A DNA stretch of 64,000 nucleotides from a virus, in IMG/VR virus record IMGVR_UViG_3300032797_000632, positions 1-64,000 of that record; one strand, given 5' to 3'. Made by a program: the position numbers and the translations under genes. Positions 30,504 through 40,121 of this stretch are shown here, one piece after another; position 1 is the stretch's first letter, and each line of letters opens with the position of its first letter. A model generated the notes under the pieces. The model searched no databases. It was not told the DNA's origin and saw only the letters and a list, made by a program, of their open reading frames with translations.

Positions 30504-30866
30504 ATGGGATACGAGGGGGCGGGGCAAGTGCGGGAAGAGAGTTTTGCGGATTTTTTGAAAACACTGAGTTTTTATAATATAATAGAGCAGGAGATAAGTT
30601 CATCGGTCATGGCGAGCAGGGAATGGATGAAAAGCAGATTCGCCTCTTTCCTTAAGGGACCGGCCCGGGAGTGGGATCCGGGGACGCTGGAGTTCTGCCG
30701 GGCACAGTGCCCGGAGCTGGCGGAGGCCGTATGTAAGGGGCTCCGCACGGCGGAGGCGATGATTATGGACGGGGCGGGAATGGCCGAGTTTGAGTCCGTA
30801 ATAAAAAATCTCGAGGAGTCTTGCCGGAGGGCGATGGATGCCCGGGCGGATGAAAGGCCGTTTTAA
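30504..30866 (+). CDS. Hypothetical helical protein
   Basis: 120 residues from ATG 30504, preceded by AAGGGGTGATAGG. Helical throughout, with conserved-looking EESFADFLKTLSFYN and REWDPGTLEFCRAQCPEL. A consensus-type promoter lies within the gene. Function unknown. Confidence 0.6.
   Translation: MGYEGAGQVREESFADFLKTLSFYNIIEQEISSSVMASREWMKSRFASFLKGPAREWDPGTLEFCRAQCPELAEAVCKGLRTAEAMIMDGAGMAEFESVIKNLEESCRRAMDARADERPF
30555..30583 (+). promoter_or_regulatory. Sigma-70-like promoter inside the 30504 gene
   Basis: TTGAAA at 30555-30560, a 17-base spacer and TATAAT at 30578-30583. It points toward the genes from 30886 to the portal. AT-rich coding sequence could mimic it by chance. Confidence 0.5.
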
Positions 30867-30885
30867 CACCCCAAAGGAGGAGGGT

Positions 30886-32601
30886 ATGGATTATAAAATT
30901 GGGCAGATGGTTGAGGTCGACGGGGAGTTTGGAAATGTGGTCGGATACGAGGGCGATTACGCCCTCGTTTTCATGCTGAGGCGGGGCGAGACCGTGCCGG
31001 TGGATCCGGAGAAGATCGCCGGGATCAAGGCGGAGGCCGCAGCCCCCAAGCAGAACACCGGGGAGCCGGAGGAGCCCAAGGGGGCGGCGGACACGGCCAT
31101 CAGGCTGTGGTCGATGGGCTACCGCGGGCAGCACCTGGCCGACCAGATGGAGGAGCTGGGCTTCTCGAAGGCCGAGTCCGAGAAGGCAATCGCCGCCGCC
31201 CAGGACGAGTACCGGGCCCGGAGGGAGGACGGCGGGGGGTACTGGGAGATCCAGAAGGATGAGCGGGTCAAGCTGGCCACCGGCGAGTGGGGAAGGGTCG
31301 TCGAGGCGGAGCGGGACGAATCCATCGGCGTCGAGTTCTCCGACGGGAAGCGGGAGCTGATCCTGGTGTCCGACCTGGACGACAGGTTCCTGGCCGGCAG
31401 AAGGCTGATGGGCCGGATCGACAATCTGATCGGGATGATCGAGGGTTCGCTCGAGAAGGGGGCGGACGAGGAGATCGAGATATCCTATCAGGCGCCCGGG
31501 GGCGGGCGGGAGCGCAAGCGGTTCCGCAACCAGGAGGAGATGGGCAAGTTCCTCAAGGAGATGGAGGAGTCCGGAAAGGGCAAGGTCGAGATCGAGGTCG
31601 GGGCGGCGGAGGAAGAGGAGATCGAGATCGCATATCAGGTTCCCGGCGACCCGTTCAAGCGAAAGAAATTCAGGTCCGAGAAAGAGGTGCAGAAATTTAT
31701 CGAGAAACTCAAGGACAAATATGGCGAGGGGATCAGGCTCGACATCAGAAGGCAGGCGGCGGAGCCGGCGCCCGAGCTGGAGACCGAGCCGGAGGCCGGA
31801 CCCCTGCGGGAGGAATGGAAATTTCCACGCGATAAGGTGAAGCCTATTGTGGAAATCGTTCCCGATGAAATCAGAAAGGAAGTGGAAAAAGTCGAGAGAC
31901 AAACCATTAGGCCACTCGAACATACCTTGATTGACCGCATGGAGAAGATGTTTGCTTTATACCAGGATCTTGAAATAAGGGAGACCGTACTCAAAGAACT
32001 CAAGGCTAAAGCCAAGCAAACATACGAGGCCCAGGACGCCGAGTACAAGACGCTGGACAAACAATACCGGGAGCTATTTGCCGACTTGATGTCGCAAATA
32101 AGGAGCATGGAAGGCAAGGCCGAGGATGGGAAAAGCATCCTGCGGAAATGGAAGGATGTGCTCCTGCGGATAAAAGTCCAGATCCAAAGATCCGAGGGCA
32201 AGCCGCTGGTGGTGGACGCTGAGGAGGGTTACGAACTTCTTCTGCAGAGCCTAGCGGACGAGCTGGACGATAAGGCCCTACAGACTGTGTACGACACCAT
32301 CCAGGCGATCATGGACACGAGGGAGGCTGGCGAGGAGTGGATGGAGCTCGAGCCGAAGGGGGTTAAGTCGCCCGGGCTGGTGCCCGAGGGCCGGACCGCC
32401 GGCATCCTCGAGGATGTCGGAAACCTTTTCCGGGGAATATGGGACCGGATCAGGGATCTTGGCCGGAGGTTCAACGAGGCCATGATGGGTGCCGAGAGGG
32501 TAAACAAGATGGTCGACGACCTCGAGACTACCCTAGACATGGCCGAAACGAGGTCCGCCGCCAGGCGGGCCGTCCGGGGGAGGAATGCGGTTCGTCGGTA
32601 G
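30886..32601 (+). CDS. Large coiled-coil protein with tandem internal repeat, upstream of portal
   Basis: 571 residues; ATG 30886 follows AAAGGAGGAGGG. The N-terminus is a small beta unit (DYKIGQMVEVDGEFGNVVGY). Near residues 197-290 two copies of a ~45-residue unit occur: EIEISYQAPGGGRERKRFRN and EIEIAYQVPGDPFKRKKFRS, each followed by a helix. The second half is long helical and coiled coil, ending in a basic segment (ARRAVRGRNAVRR). A structural or packaging-associated role is inferred from position. Confidence 0.7.
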   Translation: MDYKIGQMVEVDGEFGNVVGYEGDYALVFMLRRGETVPVDPEKIAGIKAEAAAPKQNTGEPEEPKGAADTAIRLWSMGYRGQHLADQMEELGFSKAESEKAIAAAQDEYRARREDGGGYWEIQKDERVKLATGEWGRVVEAERDESIGVEFSDGKRELILVSDLDDRFLAGRRLMGRIDNLIGMIEGSLEKGADEEIEISYQAPGGGRERKRFRNQEEMGKFLKEMEESGKGKVEIEVGAAEEEEIEIAYQVPGDPFKRKKFRSEKEVQKFIEKLKDKYGEGIRLDIRRQAAEPAPELETEPEAGPLREEWKFPRDKVKPIVEIVPDEIRKEVEKVERQTIRPLEHTLIDRMEKMFALYQDLEIRETVLKELKAKAKQTYEAQDAEYKTLDKQYRELFADLMSQIRSMEGKAEDGKSILRKWKDVLLRIKVQIQRSEGKPLVVDAEEGYELLLQSLADELDDKALQTVYDTIQAIMDTREAGEEWMELEPKGVKSPGLVPEGRTAGILEDVGNLFRGIWDRIRDLGRRFNEAMMGAERVNKMVDDLETTLDMAETRSAARRAVRGRNAVRR

Positions 32602-32908
32602 GATCGACGGAGAGGATGTGGAGATGGACATCACCCGCCCCCCCCGGGGGGACGGGCAGAGCTTCTGCGACGAGGCCGTGATATCCGACGCCCGGAAAGG
32701 CATGGAGCTATCCGTGCCGGTTTCCACAATCGTGGAATTTTTGACGGAGGACTGCGGGATGGATGTGGTACCCCGCCGGTCCCTCAGGGAAAAAATAAAG
32801 GACTCGGCCTCGCCCGATATGGTTCGCAAGGCCGGGCTCGTCCGGGACCGGATGGAGGGCAGAACGGGGTCGCCATACATGAGAGGGAATCTGAGGGTTG
32901 TAAAATAA
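32585..32908 (+). CDS. Hypothetical protein
   Basis: 107 residues from ATG 32585, overlapping the previous gene by 17 bases. Beta-rich N-terminus (MRFVGRIDGEDVEMDIT), then SVPVSTIVEFL, whose DNA is the dispersed palindrome. The C-terminus is basic. Function unknown. Confidence 0.6.
   Translation: MRFVGRIDGEDVEMDITRPPRGDGQSFCDEAVISDARKGMELSVPVSTIVEFLTEDCGMDVVPRRSLREKIKDSASPDMVRKAGLVRDRMEGRTGSPYMRGNLRVVK
32722..32737. repeat. Palindrome TTCCAC-AATC-GTGGAA inside a coding region
   Basis: Perfect six-base arms; the DNA encodes STIVE, as at 8510. Confidence 0.65.
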
Positions 32909-32987
32909 CGGGATCGTGAAAGAGAACGAGAATGAGACGAGGGCAGGTATCCAACCAAGGGTTTGAAAGCAACCGCAGGAGGTGTTC

Positions 32988-33506
32988 ATGGCCGCCTCGA
33001 TATCTCACGATCCAACCAGCAATGTCTTCACGATAATCGCCGACGACGGCGAGATGATGTTGGGCGTCGGGATCACCCACGCCAAGGAAATTCTGAAAAG
33101 GGAGCCGTTTCTGCTCTCGGAGCCGCAGGCACGGGAGGCCGTGCTGCAGGCGTTCTCGAGGATCGGGGCGCCGTTTTCTCTTGAGATCATAAAAAAGATC
33201 GCCTCCGGCAGGCCGATCTTGGCCGTCAACGCCTCCGAGATCATGGCCCTCGCCCTGTCCGGGGACACGGCCCGGTCCATCAGGGACGAGGATGTCACGG
33301 ACGATAACCTGACCCAGAACCTGGCTAGGGCGACAGACCTCTCGAAGAAGATCGGGACGGCCTTCGCCCAGATGTCGGACGCCGTCAAAAGGAAGATGGC
33401 CACGATGGGAACCGAGCAGAAGGCGGACAAGGCGCGCGAGGTGGGGGGCATGGCCGATGTGCTGACCGCCATCATCGACGCACTCAGGACCGTCGGAAGG
33501 CTGTAA
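32988..33506 (+). CDS. Hypothetical protein directly upstream of the portal
   Basis: 172 residues; ATG 32988 follows GCAGGAGG. The first 40 residues are beta-rich (VFTIIADDGEMMLGVGITHA), the rest helical. It may be a small structural or packaging accessory by position. Not recognised. Confidence 0.65.
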   Translation: MAASISHDPTSNVFTIIADDGEMMLGVGITHAKEILKREPFLLSEPQAREAVLQAFSRIGAPFSLEIIKKIASGRPILAVNASEIMALALSGDTARSIRDEDVTDDNLTQNLARATDLSKKIGTAFAQMSDAVKRKMATMGTEQKADKAREVGGMADVLTAIIDALRTVGRL

Positions 33507-33563
33507 AACAAATCAACCGAGAACGGGAAGAGAAGAGACGAGACCGAAGGGAGGGTCGGAAAA

Positions 33564-36500
33564 ATGGCACTGATAATCAAGGCAAACAAATACGGGAATC
33601 CGAGACAACAGGCCGCATCCTCCCCCATCTCCGATAGGGAGATGGAGAGAAGGCGGGAGGCGATGCAGAAGTTCGCCCCGATGCTTAAGGGCCGGGGCAT
33701 GAACCCGATGCGGATCCGGGGGCAGATCCCCGGCACCATGACGATGGACCAGGCCGGGACGATCGGGACCCCGGGCACAGGCGGGCGGGGGCAGATGATA
33801 ACCTCCTCCCCAATCTACTACGATCCCCGGTTTTACACCCTTGACCGATTCTACTTTCCGCGGACGAGGGAGCAGGCTTACGCCATCTGGAAGATTTTCT
33901 ATGACCGTGACCCGGCGTGCGGGGTAGGGACGGACCTCTACTGTTGCCCCAAAGATGAAAAGATAATAGTCAATTCCGGGCTTTATGATGCAGGAAAAAT
34001 AAAGGCGGGCACGAGGATTGTCGCAAACGGCGGGTACGAGACCGTCCAGAAGACATTCGAAAGGGACTTCGACGGTGATCTTTTCAGAGTGGAGGGCGTT
34101 GGAATGATGCCCTTCAGGATAACCAAAAACCACTCCATACTTGCCGTGCACGGCGAGTGGGTTCGTAACACCGATCCAAACAAGAGCAGATGGCGATTGG
34201 AGTTGAAGGGAGAGTCCTTCACCCCCGTGCAGGATTTCAATCCCGAGAGCGATTTCCTTAAGGTTCCCAAGCTCAGACAATCGATAGGCGAGCACACCGT
34301 GGATCTTCTGTCCTTGATCCAGTCGGAGCATGTTGTTTCCATCAAGAGCATGGATGGCGAGGATTACATTTGCATTTATTGCGGGGGTGGATCGGCTACC
34401 AACCATTATGTGCGGAGGTTCATAAAATTCGATTCTAATGTGGCCGAGTTGCTCGGATGGCATGTGGCCGAGGGGCATGTGGACAAAAGAAGTCGCGGAG
34501 TACAGTACTCCTTCGGTTTGATGAATTTGCTACAGGCGGTTCGGGTCTGGCAACTATTCAACGATGTGTTTCGCTTCCGGGATAAATCCGGGATCCTTAA
34601 AAAACCGATCAGCCTTGTGCGACGGGGAGGCAGATACAGGGTGATGCTCTCCTCGAAGATAGTTAATAGATTTCTGCATGAGATGTGTGGTCCTCATGGT
34701 TCGGTAAAGAAGGTTCCGCAGCCAATAATGGAGGGTCCTCGGGATTGGGCATCGGCTTTTTTGATGGGATACCTTTGGGGCGATGGGCATTTGTTTGGCA
34801 AAGGCCATGATGTGCGGGCGGGAAGCATATCGATGGCACTCTCCTACCAGATACAGTTGTTGGCCACTAAATGCGACTGCTTTTTCAGGATGCACAGAAG
34901 GCCAGCGGGGAAATCGAGGAACCGGGATTTCTACTCGCTCGACTGCACAAAGAAGCAGGTGTATCCAAACATATTCGGATGGGATCCTCCCGGGGGCAAG
35001 AAGGTTGAGAATTACATCAGGGACATGGGGGATTATTTCCTCGTCCCGATATGGACAATAGAGAAAAGCCATTATTCAGGAAGGGTGTGCGGGTTCAAGA
35101 CGCCCAGCTCTACATACTGCGTTCCGGCGGTTCTTCACAATTCCGATCTCCCGTGGAGCGATTTCGACATCCTCGGAATCGACGACCCGAAGGTCAAGCA
35201 ATTCTACGAAGATATGTTCTCGGAGCTTAACCTGCCGTCCATCCTCCCGCAGATGACGAACGAGTATTTAAAAATGGGGGTGTGCGTCCCCCATCTGGTC
35301 CTTGACGGGCGCACCGGCTATTGGAGCACGGTGTTCGCCCACAACCCCAACTACATAAGAGTCACACCCATCCCCATCCCCGGGGCCGAGCCCATGCTCG
35401 ACCTTAAGCCCAGCCCGGAGCTGAGGGATTTTGCCGTGTCCCGGGACCCGCGGGTGATGACCATGAGGGCCCTGTTGCCCGATGTTTTCATCCAGAGGCT
35501 GATGGCCGGAATGCCCATCCCCCTAGACCCGATAAACGCCACCTATCTGGCCCGCAGAAGCTCCCCCTACGATCTCGAGGGGGTTTCGCTCTATAGCCGG
35601 GTCTACCGCATAAACATGATCGAGGACTTCCTGACCAATGCCACCATCGCCGTTACGCAGCGGAACGCCGCCCCGATACGGCTTTTCAAACTCGGGGACC
35701 GGGACACCGGATGGCTCCCGGAGAAGGAGGACGAGGAGGCGTTGGCCGAGATGCTGGCGGCCTGCGAGACCGACCCGATGGGCGCCATCATCTACCACTA
35801 TGGGATCGAGGTGGAGTATGTGGGGGTGAGCGACAAGGCTTACCTGCTGGGCCGGGACTGGGACATGATCGAGCGGATCAAGTTCTTGGCGATGGGCATA
35901 AATAAGAGCTTCCTGCTGGGCGAGACCTCGTTTGCGGCGGCGGTGGCTGGCCTGCAGACGATGGCCGAGAGGCTTCTGGCCCTGCGGGACAAGTTCGAAA
36001 CACTCTGGATATACCCCAAGGTCATCAGGAATGTCGCCAAGATGAACCAGATGTATCGGCGCAAGGCGTGCGAGCTTTCCCACCGGATCCGCACCACCGC
36101 CCATATTGATTCCAACCTCATAGTGCCCAAGATCAAGTGGCGCAAGACCCTCGAGCCCACGCAGGACACCTCGCTCCTCCGGGTCTGGCAGGAGATCAAG
36201 GATAAGGGGATATGCTCCGACAGGACCTTGGCCTCGGGGGCGGGGCTCGACATAGACACGGAGCGAAAAAACCTGATTGAGGAGGCCGAGTACCGCAGGA
36301 AATCGCTTAAAGACCACCCGGAACTTATGCCCCAGGAGGCGTCGCTGATCAGAAAGGCGTTGAAGCATAGGATGTCAAAAGACAAGGACAAGACCAATGG
36401 CCGGCACAGGTACCACGCCCCCTCGCACATCCTCGAATCCAAGATATGGGACCGGGAGGGCAAGTACGCCGGGATATCCTACCAAGACATCGAGCCCATC

Positions 36501-36818
36501 GTGGAGCTACTCAAAGACGGGACCACCTCCGATCCAGAATGGGAACGCATCAAGGCCGATTGGGGGCCGATAGGGGCGGAGCTTGACCGAAGGGGCTATA
36601 CCGAGGAGCAGATCGAGCGTGTGGCCGATATTCTGCGCGAGGAGGGCATACAATCCGGGGAGCACGAGATTCTGGACATGCTGGAAGGATTCGAGCAGAA
36701 AATAAGGGAGGAGTCGCAGAAACATGAGAGGGGTCTTTCGGGGAGCAAATTCCTAGCCGGGCACGATCCAGCTAGGATCAGACTTCCGGGGCAGGACAAG
36801 GGGGTTGATCGGCAGTGA
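33564..36818 (+). CDS. Portal protein containing an intein
   Basis: 1084 residues before splicing, about 684 after. Extein segments FYTLDRFYFPRTREQAYAIW, DLPWSDFDILGIDDPKVKQF, NEYLKMGVCVPHL, FAHNPNYIRVTPI and the helical RIKFLAMGINKSFLLGETSF are what I expect of a large T4-like portal; portals form the dodecameric DNA channel at one capsid vertex. The intein sits after GTDLY and before SDLPW. The C-terminus (residues ~940-1084) is a charged, probably flexible extension. Confidence 0.85.
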   Translation: MALIIKANKYGNPRQQAASSPISDREMERRREAMQKFAPMLKGRGMNPMRIRGQIPGTMTMDQAGTIGTPGTGGRGQMITSSPIYYDPRFYTLDRFYFPRTREQAYAIWKIFYDRDPACGVGTDLYCCPKDEKIIVNSGLYDAGKIKAGTRIVANGGYETVQKTFERDFDGDLFRVEGVGMMPFRITKNHSILAVHGEWVRNTDPNKSRWRLELKGESFTPVQDFNPESDFLKVPKLRQSIGEHTVDLLSLIQSEHVVSIKSMDGEDYICIYCGGGSATNHYVRRFIKFDSNVAELLGWHVAEGHVDKRSRGVQYSFGLMNLLQAVRVWQLFNDVFRFRDKSGILKKPISLVRRGGRYRVMLSSKIVNRFLHEMCGPHGSVKKVPQPIMEGPRDWASAFLMGYLWGDGHLFGKGHDVRAGSISMALSYQIQLLATKCDCFFRMHRRPAGKSRNRDFYSLDCTKKQVYPNIFGWDPPGGKKVENYIRDMGDYFLVPIWTIEKSHYSGRVCGFKTPSSTYCVPAVLHNSDLPWSDFDILGIDDPKVKQFYEDMFSELNLPSILPQMTNEYLKMGVCVPHLVLDGRTGYWSTVFAHNPNYIRVTPIPIPGAEPMLDLKPSPELRDFAVSRDPRVMTMRALLPDVFIQRLMAGMPIPLDPINATYLARRSSPYDLEGVSLYSRVYRINMIEDFLTNATIAVTQRNAAPIRLFKLGDRDTGWLPEKEDEEALAEMLAACETDPMGAIIYHYGIEVEYVGVSDKAYLLGRDWDMIERIKFLAMGINKSFLLGETSFAAAVAGLQTMAERLLALRDKFETLWIYPKVIRNVAKMNQMYRRKACELSHRIRTTAHIDSNLIVPKIKWRKTLEPTQDTSLLRVWQEIKDKGICSDRTLASGAGLDIDTERKNLIEEAEYRRKSLKDHPELMPQEASLIRKALKHRMSKDKDKTNGRHRYHAPSHILESKIWDREGKYAGISYQDIEPIVELLKDGTTSDPEWERIKADWGPIGAELDRRGYTEEQIERVADILREEGIQSGEHEILDMLEGFEQKIREESQKHERGLSGSKFLAGHDPARIRLPGQDKGVDRQ
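33942..35141 (+). other. Intein with LAGLIDADG homing endonuclease, inside the portal gene
   Basis: About 400 residues, from Cys (CCPKDEKIIVNSG) to the C-terminal TYCVPAVLHN, with Ser as +1. Two LAGLIDADG-like helices are visible: ELLGWHVAEGHV and FLMGYLWGDGHL. Block B is TKNHSILAV. If the second Cys is residue 1 the intein starts three bases later. It should splice to restore DLY-SDLPW. Confidence 0.85.
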
Positions 36819-36934
36819 AGCCTGGCCACTTGTTATCCCCGGCCCTGGCCAGGGGGTGTCATCTACCCAACCTCGGGCCGGGGAGCGTTTAAAAGCCATT
36901 CGGGGCCGGAGATTAAATATTAAAGGAGGGGGGA
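36819..36934 (+). other. Short gap after the portal with a hairpin
   Basis: CCTGGCC and GGCCAGG (starting about 36,823) form a stem around a 19-base loop without a T-tract. No ORF of note. It could slow transcription after the portal gene. Confidence 0.35.
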
Positions 36935-37573
36935 ATGGACAGGCGGGCGAAGCTGGTCGAAAGCGACCTCCAGAAGATAAAGGACCTTTACCAGGACGCC
37001 ACAGGGGCCATAGAGGCGGTGTCTGCGGTCCGGAGGGATTTCATGCTGAGCCTCGGGTCGGATGGATATGCTTTGTCCGACGAGACTTGGGCGAGGGCAG
37101 ACGATGAGCAGAAGGCGTCCATCAGGGAGATGCAGTCGATCATTTCCGAGTCGGACGAGCTTCTCCTAAAGGCGAAGGATTCGTTGCAGTTGTTGTTATC
37201 GATCTTAAGCTATATGAAAGGGGGAAAATTTATGGCTTCGATTCGGGATTTAAGGATGGAGGCGGGGGCAAGGGCGGATCTGACGGACGAGGATGTGCGG
37301 TTGCTCGAAGGCGTGGCCGATCTCGCCCTGAATTTTCCGGGCGTAAGATCGGCGGTCCCGGATCTCGAGGAGATGGCGATGATGGCCGACGATTTCCTTA
37401 AGGCGACGCCCTCCGCCGCCACCATCGGGGGCGACGCCACGGTCCAGGCCAAACTCGAGGAGATGTTGAATGCATATGGGGAATTCATGGTGGCCGCAGA
37501 TGATGTGAAGACATATGCGAGAATAATCGGCAAAGCGGCGAAGTGGCTTTTGGCCGCCGGGGCTGGCAGGTAG
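36935..37573 (+). CDS. Helical protein with in-frame internal start
   Basis: 212 residues. The first 100 are helical (ESDLQKIKDLYQDATGAIEA). At 37216-37234 AAAGGGGG and ATG lie in frame and would produce a 113-residue form starting MASIRDLRMEAG. This resembles two once-separate genes now fused, or a gene with two products. Function unknown. Confidence 0.6.
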   Translation: MDRRAKLVESDLQKIKDLYQDATGAIEAVSAVRRDFMLSLGSDGYALSDETWARADDEQKASIREMQSIISESDELLLKAKDSLQLLLSILSYMKGGKFMASIRDLRMEAGARADLTDEDVRLLEGVADLALNFPGVRSAVPDLEEMAMMADDFLKATPSAATIGGDATVQAKLEEMLNAYGEFMVAADDVKTYARIIGKAAKWLLAAGAGR

Positions 37574-37586
37574 GGGGGGCGGGAGG

Positions 37587-37889
37587 ATGCCATACGGAAA
37601 TTTCGCCACATTCTCCGAGTCCCCGGAATATTGGGAGATGATCGTCGAGGCCATGCTGGACGCACAGGACCCGGCGGAGGCCGCTTCGGAAATAGCCAGT
37701 CTGATTAGAAATTACATAGACGAGGTAGTCCGAAGGGCCATGCCGAAGCTCATAAGGGATATAGTTGACGATGGGCTGATATCCCGGCAGGAAATGGATG
37801 AGAATTCCTCGATGCTACATGTGGACATGGTCGACAGCTATTGGGATGTCATCAAGACCGAGCTTGAGAAGATAAGGGCTCTTTTTTAG
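37587..37889 (+). CDS. Small helical protein
   Basis: 100 residues, acidic, helical (PEYWEMIVEAMLDAQDPAEA). It is first in a run of three genes of 93-100 residues. Function unknown. Confidence 0.6.
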   Translation: MPYGNFATFSESPEYWEMIVEAMLDAQDPAEAASEIASLIRNYIDEVVRRAMPKLIRDIVDDGLISRQEMDENSSMLHVDMVDSYWDVIKTELEKIRALF

Positions 37890-37897
37890 GGGGGCAA

Positions 37898-38194
37898 ATG
37901 AGGCTTGCGCGGAACATCGATGAGATTGAGGGCCTGCTCGAGTCGCTCGAGGACGGTGCCTTCGATCTGGTGGGGGTGGCGGAGTACCTGATCATCATCC
38001 TTGGGGACATGGAGGACACGGGGGTGGGGATGGATGTGATTCGCCTAGCGGCGGACGAGATCGCCGGCCAGATGGACGAGGTGCTGGACCGGGTGGAAAT
38101 AATCCGGACGGAGATGTTTGCGGCGGTCAAGGCCCGGCCCGAGCCCACAAGTGCGGAAAAGGGCGATTCGACATTGGAGTATTTTTTCCAGTGA
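37898..38194 (+). CDS. Small helical acidic protein
   Basis: 98 residues after GGGGGGC. Helical with regular Leu/Ile (IDEIEGLLESLEDGAFDLVG). Function unknown. Confidence 0.6.
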   Translation: MRLARNIDEIEGLLESLEDGAFDLVGVAEYLIIILGDMEDTGVGMDVIRLAADEIAGQMDEVLDRVEIIRTEMFAAVKARPEPTSAEKGDSTLEYFFQ

Positions 38195-38203
38195 GGAGGA
38201 AAC

Positions 38204-38485
38204 ATGCCGAGAATGGTTGAGGATCCGGTAAGCATCGAAGAGGCATCGGAGGAATTCAAAGACGAGATGATGGGCCACTATGAAGAGATGACGGATATCT
38301 TCGACGACCTGGAAGAATGCCTGCAGGAATTTGTGGCCTATGCGGCGAGGGGGGACGAGTTGTTCGGCGGAAAACTGGGCGAGGAAACGAACAGGCTGGC
38401 CGATGCCATAAGGTCGGCAATACAAGGCGTTAGGAGTGCATTGAGGCCCGTGGTGGATCAAATATCGAAGATCAAGGATTTTTAA
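38204..38485 (+). CDS. Small helical acidic protein
   Basis: 93 residues after GAGGAGG. Acidic helices (EEMTDIFDDLEECLQEFV). Similar in size and composition to the two genes before it, without clear sequence identity. Function unknown. Confidence 0.6.
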   Translation: MPRMVEDPVSIEEASEEFKDEMMGHYEEMTDIFDDLEECLQEFVAYAARGDELFGGKLGEETNRLADAIRSAIQGVRSALRPVVDQISKIKDF

Positions 38486-38497
38486 GCAAAGGGAAAA

Positions 38498-39121
38498 ATG
38501 CCGGCGAGCGACAAAACCCTTTCCATGCTTCTGGATCCGGCAATAAGCCGGGACTCCAACGGCCTGCTTATAAACGGCAACTTTGCCGGTCAGCAGGAGC
38601 AGACCCGGTTTCTGGCGGATCTGCTCTACCGGATAAGGCCAGCCAAGATTCTGGAGACCGGAACCCTCGGCGGGCTGTTCTGCTACTTCGCCCTAGAGCT
38701 TCTGAAAAAAACGGCCATCTTCACTTTCGACATCGACCCCCATGCTCAAAAGGCGGTGGACATTTTAAACGAGCATTACGGAAACCGGATAAAATTCACC
38801 CTGGGGGACAGCAAGGCGACCCTGCGGGCACTCGGCGAGCCCGGGATCAGGTTCGCATGGATAGACGGGGGGCATGACCAGAAGACCTGCTTCTACGATT
38901 TACGGAACTGCTCGAGGCTGGGGATCCCCCACATATGCGTGGACGATTACAAGATGTGCCCGGGGGTGAGGCCGGCCGTGAGGGATTTCTGCGGGCTGGG
39001 GGCGTATGCGGTGGCCGGGGCGGACGACTTCAAAAAGGACAACAGGGGAATTGTCTATCTAAGGAGACAGGTCAAAAAGAATAAAACGAAAGGGAGGCAA
39101 CATGGATCGGGATCGGTTTAG
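38498..39121 (+). CDS. SAM-dependent methyltransferase (type 24-like)
   Basis: 207 residues. AKILETGTLGGLFCYFALEL is motif I, IFTFDIDPHAQKAVDILNEH motif II, and RFAWIDGGHDQKTCFYDLRN with ICVDDYKM the later core. The pattern is that of O-methyltransferases of the class found in cephalosporin/sugar modification and many phages. The substrate is unknown. It overlaps the next gene by 20 bases. Confidence 0.78.
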   Translation: MPASDKTLSMLLDPAISRDSNGLLINGNFAGQQEQTRFLADLLYRIRPAKILETGTLGGLFCYFALELLKKTAIFTFDIDPHAQKAVDILNEHYGNRIKFTLGDSKATLRALGEPGIRFAWIDGGHDQKTCFYDLRNCSRLGIPHICVDDYKMCPGVRPAVRDFCGLGAYAVAGADDFKKDNRGIVYLRRQVKKNKTKGRQHGSGSV

Positions 39122-40112
39122 AATGAGGCGGTTTTCGAAGGTTTACCCCTCGGAGCGGAGGATGTTCCTTCCCAAGCCTCCGGTATGGGTGGCGGACAGG
39201 GATCTGTGGGAGAAGATTTCCAAGAAGGTCGGCGGCTACGGGCGGGGATATGGCTGGTCCCTGACCGAGGCCACGAGGATCTACCGGGAGGAGGGCGGCG
39301 CGATCCGGCGGGCACCGGCCCGGTTCGACGAGTACAAGAAGGCCTCCCGCATGCGGGCGAGGATCGCCCGCCTCGGAGTTCTGCGGGCGGAACGGGAGGA
39401 GAGGCTGGGGGCCCCTCGCCGGGATCCACGCAGAGGGGGATCGGACATCTGGGACGAGTTGGTTGGGGGTTTTGCCGGCCCGGAGGAAATCGCCCACGGT
39501 CTAAACATTATGCTCGAGACAGCCGAATTGATCTTCGAGGCCATATCCACTATTCCTCGGGCCAAGATTGAAAAGGCCCAACAGAAGTATGAACGCAGAA
39601 TGGGCCTGGAGGAGTCGGACCGGCCAGTATCCCCACACCTGCGGATGGGGGCTAAGGGTGCCGGGAGGGTGTCGGAGGCTGTCGGATCAATAAGAAGGAG
39701 GATGGGCATGGCGATGGGGGACATGAAGGCCTTCAACCAGAGGTTTTTCAAGGATGTCCCGCAGGGGAAGGACATCAAATGGTACGGCAACAAGGGCGTG
39801 CTCGCACTCCCCGGGGGAAAGAATGCGGAGATAAAGCTGAACGACAGCCACATTTCTCGTCATTATGACGAGTATGTCGTGAGCATCATCGACGCCACGG
39901 GGCACGGGAAGATCACATCGCATCGGTTCCCCTTCGAGCAGTATTTGGACCCGAGCAAGCGCAAGGATAAACGGGGGGATTACGAGGGGTTCTACGCCTG
40001 GCAGTACTCGTCGGCACAACCGCTGGAATGGTACATCGCCGTCCCCTCCGACGACAATGTCCGGGCGATGGCCGAGGAGATCATGAGCTTCATCAAGGAC
40101 TACACCGTTTAG
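39102..40112 (+). CDS. Hypothetical protein with basic N-terminal half
   Basis: 336 residues. The first 120 are Arg-rich (SRMRARIARLGVLRAEREER) and helical; the last 130 form an alpha/beta unit (KDIKWYGNKGVLALPGGKNA; HRFPFEQYLDP). A virion-associated DNA-binding role is conceivable. Not recognised. Confidence 0.6.
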   Translation: MDRDRFRMRRFSKVYPSERRMFLPKPPVWVADRDLWEKISKKVGGYGRGYGWSLTEATRIYREEGGAIRRAPARFDEYKKASRMRARIARLGVLRAEREERLGAPRRDPRRGGSDIWDELVGGFAGPEEIAHGLNIMLETAELIFEAISTIPRAKIEKAQQKYERRMGLEESDRPVSPHLRMGAKGAGRVSEAVGSIRRRMGMAMGDMKAFNQRFFKDVPQGKDIKWYGNKGVLALPGGKNAEIKLNDSHISRHYDEYVVSIIDATGHGKITSHRFPFEQYLDPSKRKDKRGDYEGFYAWQYSSAQPLEWYIAVPSDDNVRAMAEEIMSFIKDYTV

Positions 40113-40121
40113 GGGGGATTT

